Assembly (NCBI GenBank): GCA_964472305.1
Contig: CAYYJR010000004.1
Span: 166,926-230,925 of the forward strand
Source: CAYYJR01 sp964472305
GTDB lineage: Bacteria > Armatimonadota > Hebobacteria > CAIYQO01
DNA: 64,000 nucleotides
Reading direction: 5' to 3'
A program made the position numbers and the translations under genes. The notes beneath the pieces are model-generated. The model made no database searches. It was not told where the DNA came from and worked only from the letters and a program-made list of their open reading frames with translations. Positions 60,201 to 64,000 of the stretch are shown piece after piece (the stretch's first letter is position 1; each line of letters starts with the position of its first letter).

Positions 60201-62072
60201 ACCGTCAATTGTGGCGGCAGAGTCGAGTGTCTCGCCGGGCAGGTAAGCCTGTATGGTCAACAATCCGCCGAGGTTGGCACCCAGGGGCAATGCCAGTTTA
60301 CCGTGTCCGTCCCGCAGGGTGACAGCGCCGGTGAGCACCGGTTGCCTACCGCGCATCACCGCCAGATAGACCACGCCTTGCCGCCCCGGCGCCTGGATAG
60401 CCATCTGAAGCGTCTCACCGGCCGTGTAGATCGGCTTACCGGTGCTAAGGAAAATCTCCGGCGAACGTAACAGCATCGGTCCGGCTAATTGATCCAGGCG
60501 TTGTGCCGCCGAGAGAAAGACGCGATGAAAGCGTCCGGCGGCGCCGGCGGCGTCCCTTGCGGTTAAAGTCACCCGCAACGGCGCCGTCCCGGTGGGCGTA
60601 TAGCGAAAGACGCCGACTCCCTGGGTGTTCGTGCGAATGGTCGTCGGCACGGGAGCGGTCAGGGTGACGGTCGCCGCGACAGGCGAGCCGTCCGGATAGG
60701 ATGTGACCAGATAAAAATCGTTGGCTACGCCGCGCACGGGCGCGCCGGATTCCGGCAGCACCGCTACCAGTATCGACTGTGTGGTGCACGGCAGTGGGTG
60801 GGCAATTTCCTGCACGTGTCCGGCAGCATCGGTGATAATCGCCTTGATGACGGCAGTGCCTTCGCGTGCCAGGCGCGGCGGGAAACGCGCCGGCAGGTTA
60901 AGACGAAAGCGGAATGCGCCTTGCGCATCGGCAATGCCCGTCGCGGTCGCGAACGGGAGGGCGGTCGGCGCGTTACCCTGGGCCATCACCTGCACGCGCG
61001 CGCCCGCGCAGGGTTTGCCGAAGGTATACCGCGTCGATACGGTACCGGTCGTCACCTGGCCCGGCAGCAGCCATCCCTGGTCGGTGGTGAGCGTCGCCTC
61101 CAGCGACGGCAGCGTATAGCGTGCCACCGTAATGGTGCGGATCGACGCGGGAGGAACGCTCTCGCGCGTTTTCACAAGCCCCGTATCGGGAGGATAAGCC
61201 GCCGTAACAGTGTAATCCCCCGGCATGGCCTGCGCATCCAGCGGAAAATCCGCGGTGACAACACCCCACTTCGACGTTTTCCGCGTCTGCCGCATGACCA
61301 GATTGCCATGGGGATCAGTGATCGTCATACGGACTGCCTGCCTGGCGACCGGATGGGTCGTAATGCGCTGCAGACAGAGCGCGCGCAGGCGCACCGTCTG
61401 GCCGGGCTGGTACATCGGCTTGTCGGTATACAGATACAGCGTTTCCGCATGCAGCGTTTCGACCGGCAGCAACAGGCGATGCTCGCCGCTTCGTGTATAC
61501 ACCTTGACCTCGAGTTCGTGATGACGCGACCAGGATGGCAGGGTAAAGGTGGCACGACAGAGTCCCGCGGCATCGGTGCGCCCGTAATAGGTGAACATGC
61601 CAAACGATGAGATGATAACGGGGCAATCGGCCAGCGGATGCCCCGCGGGATCGGTCACATACACCGGCGCCACGCACGGCCCGTTGGCAATAACCGCCGG
61701 CGGCATGCCCACGGTCACGCGGTCATGCCCGACACCATCGGGCAGCAACCGCAGCAACAATAGTGACAACGCCACCAGCACGGTGAGCGCCCACCCCAGC
61801 GCCAGTGGCAACGGCATCCAGTTCGGATTCCATAAGCGGTCGCGCCAGGGACGTCGGGCGCGGGACAGAATCATCGCGGTGAAAGCATCACCGGGATCGC
61901 AATCGGGTTTCTCGTGAAATCGCCGGGTCATCGCCTCCAGGGCCTCCATTGTGTGCCGGCAATCGGCACAAGTCGGGAGGTGTTCCTCGATTTCCGTGCG
62001 CCGCACTCCGAGCAATTCGGGTGCCGCGGTGCGATACAGGTCGATTTCGAACGGTTCGGGACAACGGCTCAT
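57267..62072 (-). CDS. Anti-sigma factor fused to a transmembrane alpha-2-macroglobulin
   Basis: A 1601-residue membrane protein overlapping the ECF sigma gene by 4 nt (ATGA). N-terminal about 55 residues form a zf-HC2/ZAS anti-sigma domain (H31-x3-C35-x2-C38, EEHLPTCADCRHTMEAL), then a membrane helix (about 86-108). A periplasmic macroglobulin follows: MG2-type strands (LYLYTDKPMYQPGQTVRL), a second bundle of about four helices (about 766-905), the A2M domain (LPEIVTDHRGEARITLPSAQR) and an alpha-alpha barrel. The thioester site is lost: PHGYCEPTCSD (Y1155-C1156-E1157-P1158) replaces PYGCxEQ. It probably senses envelope protease attack or damage and releases the sigma factor. This is inferred from architecture and gene order. 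Confidence 0.85.
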   Translation of the reverse strand: MSRCPEPFEIDLYRTAAPELLGVRRTEIEEHLPTCADCRHTMEALEAMTRRFHEKPDCDPGDAFTAMILSRARRPWRDRLWNPNWMPLPLALGWALTVLVALSLLLLRLLPDGVGHDRVTVGMPPAVIANGPCVAPVYVTDPAGHPLADCPVIISSFGMFTYYGRTDAAGLCRATFTLPSWSRHHELEVKVYTRSGEHRLLLPVETLHAETLYLYTDKPMYQPGQTVRLRALCLQRITTHPVARQAVRMTITDPHGNLVMRQTRKTSKWGVVTADFPLDAQAMPGDYTVTAAYPPDTGLVKTRESVPPASIRTITVARYTLPSLEATLTTDQGWLLPGQVTTGTVSTRYTFGKPCAGARVQVMAQGNAPTALPFATATGIADAQGAFRFRLNLPARFPPRLAREGTAVIKAIITDAAGHVQEIAHPLPCTTQSILVAVLPESGAPVRGVANDFYLVTSYPDGSPVAATVTLTAPVPTTIRTNTQGVGVFRYTPTGTAPLRVTLTARDAAGAAGRFHRVFLSAAQRLDQLAGPMLLRSPEIFLSTGKPIYTAGETLQMAIQAPGRQGVVYLAVMRGRQPVLTGAVTLRDGHGKLALPLGANLGGLLTIQAYLPGETLDSAATIDGCPILAGGNRTILVRPAETLHLTLQGLRTVKPDEPQTVRLRVTDEDGRGVQASVGLAAVDESIYAMEEQYPGVARLFFLLQRALDDPAMIVHTANLPARYRLEHAIPLDQQIARVALAAYDAQPILRVAHYNRSVEMHSHADVKMVRFLMVRVLLGVWVLFLLTVWLVRRWRAQPAINANTGWLVFLALAVATLSVLFAAGILTTWRTAVATIAAGGMPTEGTRVILFLTVLSGAIWGVVLYRLARDPRRDVMLHAISALVLAAVLFPRLSGFAVTPPAPSGADAQYRTARLLAKIRAQLPTEDGIPAAVVARIQTYFPDTLVWLPEIVTDHRGEARITLPSAQRIATGRLSLLANTRDGRLGSADLPFRVYQELGVDFSLPPRATVGDRFTMPVVVHNYTATPRLVTLSLVARNGITPIDDDSRRIMLPAGGMEKVFFALRIYAAGRAQVTVKAASDALTRVAHGRLDVFPPGVHMETTDGVILDKRSKLQVRVPASADLSTSDFTLRLYPGAISQALDGLERIRLRPHGYCEPTCSDAMINLLILQYARQRGIKDVRVPQRARANISLDFQRLLTFEVPGGGFSQFGDAPAEFALTALVLTQFQAMANVQPVDDVLLARTTRWLRTHWATAPSIERSFASLALARAGETEQVDSWLGVRGAQATVLSTYELAVLVQAAVARKHPLSRVLCATLAERANRDKAIAYWTSSPAGTAQASWMAWSDAEVTGLAVQALAESEYDDGLMNAGLKYLLLHREPAGDWGSSQATMQALRALLVSGMRAQSGEVEITVNGTLMPSIILHGDGEAKTINLSRYLRSGLNTVMLRASREVMPSCQLTARYVTEPLLAESRHSDALVVRYDTVQVPVGNPVSTTVRLVPPAPRAMTMVELVVPPGFMPVEEDLETLKAGGQLARYESNGAHLFLYFRQLTAPLTFTYRLRALYPAAVTVRSAAIYPLYRPQQRYLSLPGTLQSQETP

Positions 62073-62608
62073 TGCGCAGCCTCCGCCGTCGATAACTGCT
62101 CGTAGGCGATGACGAATGCCGCGCGGGCGTGGGAAAGGCGGGCGCGTACCGTGCCGGTCGGCAGATGAAAGGCCTGCGCGATCTCGTCCTCGTGCAAGCC
62201 CGCCAGCTCACGCAGCACCAGGATGGCGCGCTGAAATCCGGAAAGGTGCAATAGCACGCGCTGCATGCATTGATCACCACCCCGGCAATGCGCGGGCAGC
62301 GTGTCGGATTCCGCGGAAGGAGTCTCGTTCCGCTTGTGTAATCCCTCGATATACAGGTGTCCCAGCAAGCCGAAAATCCACGGCATAAAGGACTGGGCGG
62401 CATCGAAGCGGTGCAGTCGTGGCGCGGCATGTAGAAACGCTTCCTGCGCGAGGGCTTCCGCCTGTGGATAATTGCCGCATAACCACAGCGCCATACCGAA
62501 CACGGCGCTGCGATACCGGTTGATTAACAGGCGCAACGCCTCTACCTCACCCGCGCGCCAAGCGTGCACGAGCGCGTGATCCGACATTTCCGCTGTAGGA
62601 ACCGGCAT
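62069..62608 (-). CDS. ECF-family RNA polymerase sigma factor
   Basis: A 179-residue sigma factor. ATG 62608 has GGA 8 nt upstream; an upstream frame adds 21 unlikely residues. Region 2: LLINRYRSAVFGMALWLCG, ALAQEAFLHAAPRLHRF and FMPWIFGLLGHLYIEGLHKR. Region 4: RVLLHLSGFQRAILVLRELAGL, then EDEIAQAFHLPTGTVRARLSHARAAF. No C-terminal extension. It is coupled by a 4-nt overlap to the anti-sigma/macroglobulin gene, its probable regulator. Confidence 0.92.
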   Translation of the reverse strand: MPVPTAEMSDHALVHAWRAGEVEALRLLINRYRSAVFGMALWLCGNYPQAEALAQEAFLHAAPRLHRFDAAQSFMPWIFGLLGHLYIEGLHKRNETPSAESDTLPAHCRGGDQCMQRVLLHLSGFQRAILVLRELAGLHEDEIAQAFHLPTGTVRARLSHARAAFVIAYEQLSTAEAAQ

Positions 62609-62739
62609 CGGAGTTTCCTTTCCGCCCGATGAGTATGCTGGGGAATCGTGCCCGCGGGGCACGACCGGCATATTGTAGTGTTACAGTTATTCGACAACCC
62701 GGCGCCTCGCTCCTTCCCGGTGCGATGAGTTTGCCACGG

Positions 62740-63831
62740 TCATCTTCCCCGCCGCTGCCGGTCGATGCGCCGTATCGTGAACGCCAGGAACAATCCGGCG
62801 CTGCCCACCTGGATCGCCACCGCTAGCGGAGTGTAATAGCGCAGCGTCCATGGCACGTAGATCCAATCGGGCCAGATGATGCTCCAACCATCCAGTTGAT
62901 GCACGATGGCCGCCAACGGATTGCCGAGTAAGACGTATTCGGGATATTCAGACGCCAACTCGCCGAGGGCGGCGCATTCAGCGGGAAAGAACTGCGTGAT
63001 GACCGCGCACAATGCGCTGAAGAACAGCAGGAATACCATAAGGAGGACGATGTTGAATCCCCACGATGTTGCTCTTTTCACCGCAAGCGCCACGGGAGCG
63101 CGCAATATCAGGGTGGCCAGCACGGCGCCTACCGGCATCAACAACCAGCAGATGAGTGCACCGAGCGAAAGATCATACAGCGTGCTCCTCACTTCACTTG
63201 CCAGCAGGGCGCAGGCTGGCAGCAGGAATACTTGCACGAATACCAACACATAGGTCACCGCGGTCGCGACGGCGGTGCTTTTCCCATACGCCGAACAACA
63301 CAGGCCGACGGCGGTCAGGTTGAACAGCATCGCGAGCAGCACGCCCAGCGCCCACCACGCCTGACCGGGACTCACGCCGCCCAGCATGAACGCGATGGTT
63401 GCCGCCGGAAAAGCGCACCACACGAGCAGGGCAGCAAAGCTGACCGTGGAGAACAGTTTGCTCCATACCAGATTGGCGGTCGACAGCCGGGTAAGCAGCA
63501 GGAGTTCGAAGCGGCCGGCCTCACGCTCTCGGCTAATCGCGCCAGCCGCCAGCGCAGGCACGATCAGCGCGCACAGCACCGCTTGCACCATCATCAACGT
63601 CAGCAACAGGTGACGGGCTATTGCGGTCGTCGCCGCCCATGCCGACAGCCCATCCCGCGCGAACAGGTCGCCGTGCGGCATGGCGTGGAGAAAGCACAGC
63701 GTCATCAACACGGTGACGGCACTCGTCACCAGCAGCAGCACCGCCGAACGCCTGTCCCGCAAGCGCGTGCGATTCTCCTGCCGCAAGATCGGCAGCCCTA
63801 ACTCTCGGCACTTCTCTCGACGCTGTCGCAC
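62740..63831 (-). CDS. ABC-2-type transporter permease
   Basis: A 363-residue permease with about six helices. GLPILRQENRTRLRDRR before the first helix and AGAISREREAGRFELLLLTRLSTANLVWSKL after the second are typical of ABC-2 permeases. The GTG at 63831 is the likely start but lacks a strong ribosome site. No ATPase gene is in the window; it may lie upstream beyond the right edge. It precedes the sigma gene by 131 bp on the same strand, so it might be part of the same stress locus. Substrate unknown. Confidence 0.8.
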   Translation of the reverse strand: MRQRREKCRELGLPILRQENRTRLRDRRSAVLLLVTSAVTVLMTLCFLHAMPHGDLFARDGLSAWAATTAIARHLLLTLMMVQAVLCALIVPALAAGAISREREAGRFELLLLTRLSTANLVWSKLFSTVSFAALLVWCAFPAATIAFMLGGVSPGQAWWALGVLLAMLFNLTAVGLCCSAYGKSTAVATAVTYVLVFVQVFLLPACALLASEVRSTLYDLSLGALICWLLMPVGAVLATLILRAPVALAVKRATSWGFNIVLLMVFLLFFSALCAVITQFFPAECAALGELASEYPEYVLLGNPLAAIVHQLDGWSIIWPDWIYVPWTLRYYTPLAVAIQVGSAGLFLAFTIRRIDRQRRGR

Positions 63832-63952
63832 TGTAGTAGTTCCTGCCCCGAGACATCTCTTCGCTCACGAGCCAGGCATCCCCTGCCAAAGGATACCTTG
63901 TCATCCGCTCTGCCCGCGCTCAGCACGCGAATTGTTCCTGTTTCGGTTTATA

Positions 63953-64000
63953 GTGGACCCCAAAATCTGTACAATAGAAAAGGGGTAGCTTAGGTGGCAG
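63953..64000. mobile_element. Possible insertion-sequence end at the window edge
   Basis: TGGACCCCAAAATCTGTACA at 63954-63973 followed by AATAGAAAAGGGG resembles the terminal sequence of IS3-type elements, which often begin TGxACCCC. Only 48 bases are visible and no transposase, so this is a suggestion from pattern only. Confidence 0.25.

Noticed and set aside
1..64000. CRISPR arrays, tRNA, rRNA, prophage
   Set aside because: Looked for regular spaced repeats, T-loop-like GTTCRANYC stretches, rRNA blocks and phage structural genes; none was seen.

Overview
The window (about 60% GC by eye) comes from a Gram-negative-type bacterium. It encodes lipoproteins, an outer-membrane beta-barrel, periplasmic multiheme cytochromes and an AmiC-like amidase. 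I cannot place it taxonomically from sequence alone. The mix of GH172/DUF2961, bacterial macroglobulins, siroheme-route heme synthesis and giant multiheme cytochromes fits an uncultured anaerobic or facultative lineage with respiratory metal or nitrogen chemistry. No rRNA, tRNA or CRISPR array was seen.

Layout. 1-9.2 kb: housekeeping and amino-acid genes (rsmD, hisI, a divergent mgtE, trpF), a DUF4382 lipoprotein, a ferredoxin-fused EtfA with EtfB, a decayed amidohydrolase, ubiX and a GH172 enzyme. 9.2-14.8 kb: GNAT, amidase_3, then a tightly spaced operon of a deoxyhypusine-synthase-like protein, a DUF4145/TPR-S/SLOG conflict-type protein and an M28 peptidase. 15-22 kb: amidohydrolase and a 2049-residue alpha-2-macroglobulin with an intact thioester motif. 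22.6-26.6 kb: a porin-cytochrome conduit (MtrA-like decaheme protein, beta-barrel, hexaheme lipoprotein). 27.3-29.7 kb: arsR-acr3-arsM with a visible promoter and operator. 30-42.9 kb: an apparently complete glutamyl-tRNA-to-heme pathway by the siroheme (Ahb) route, next to CcsBA cytochrome c maturation. 43.4-48.9 kb: a Rieske/cytochrome b6 operon that carries a nonaheme and a 25-heme NapC-type cytochrome instead of cytochrome c1 or f. 49.4-55.8 kb: a hexaheme cytochrome, an Rrf2 regulator, a DUF6766 membrane protein, a DUF892 ferritin-like protein, a BNR sialidase-like protein, a C39-like protease and P-II. 55.8-63.8 kb: AmtB, an ECF sigma factor overlapping a 1601-residue anti-sigma/macroglobulin fusion, and an ABC-2 permease.

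How it works together. The middle third is an electron-transfer island: heme is made from glutamate through siroheme, attached by System II, and used in five multiheme proteins carrying 56 heme-c motifs in total. These could link a quinol-oxidising Rieske/b complex to periplasmic and outer-membrane cytochromes. The two most unusual designs are the ECF sigma/anti-sigma-macroglobulin pair (57.3-62.6 kb), where a protease-bait-like extracytoplasmic protein appears to be the sensor of a sigma factor, and the 25-heme bc-type operon. The TPR-S/SLOG operon is a plausible conflict or defence locus.
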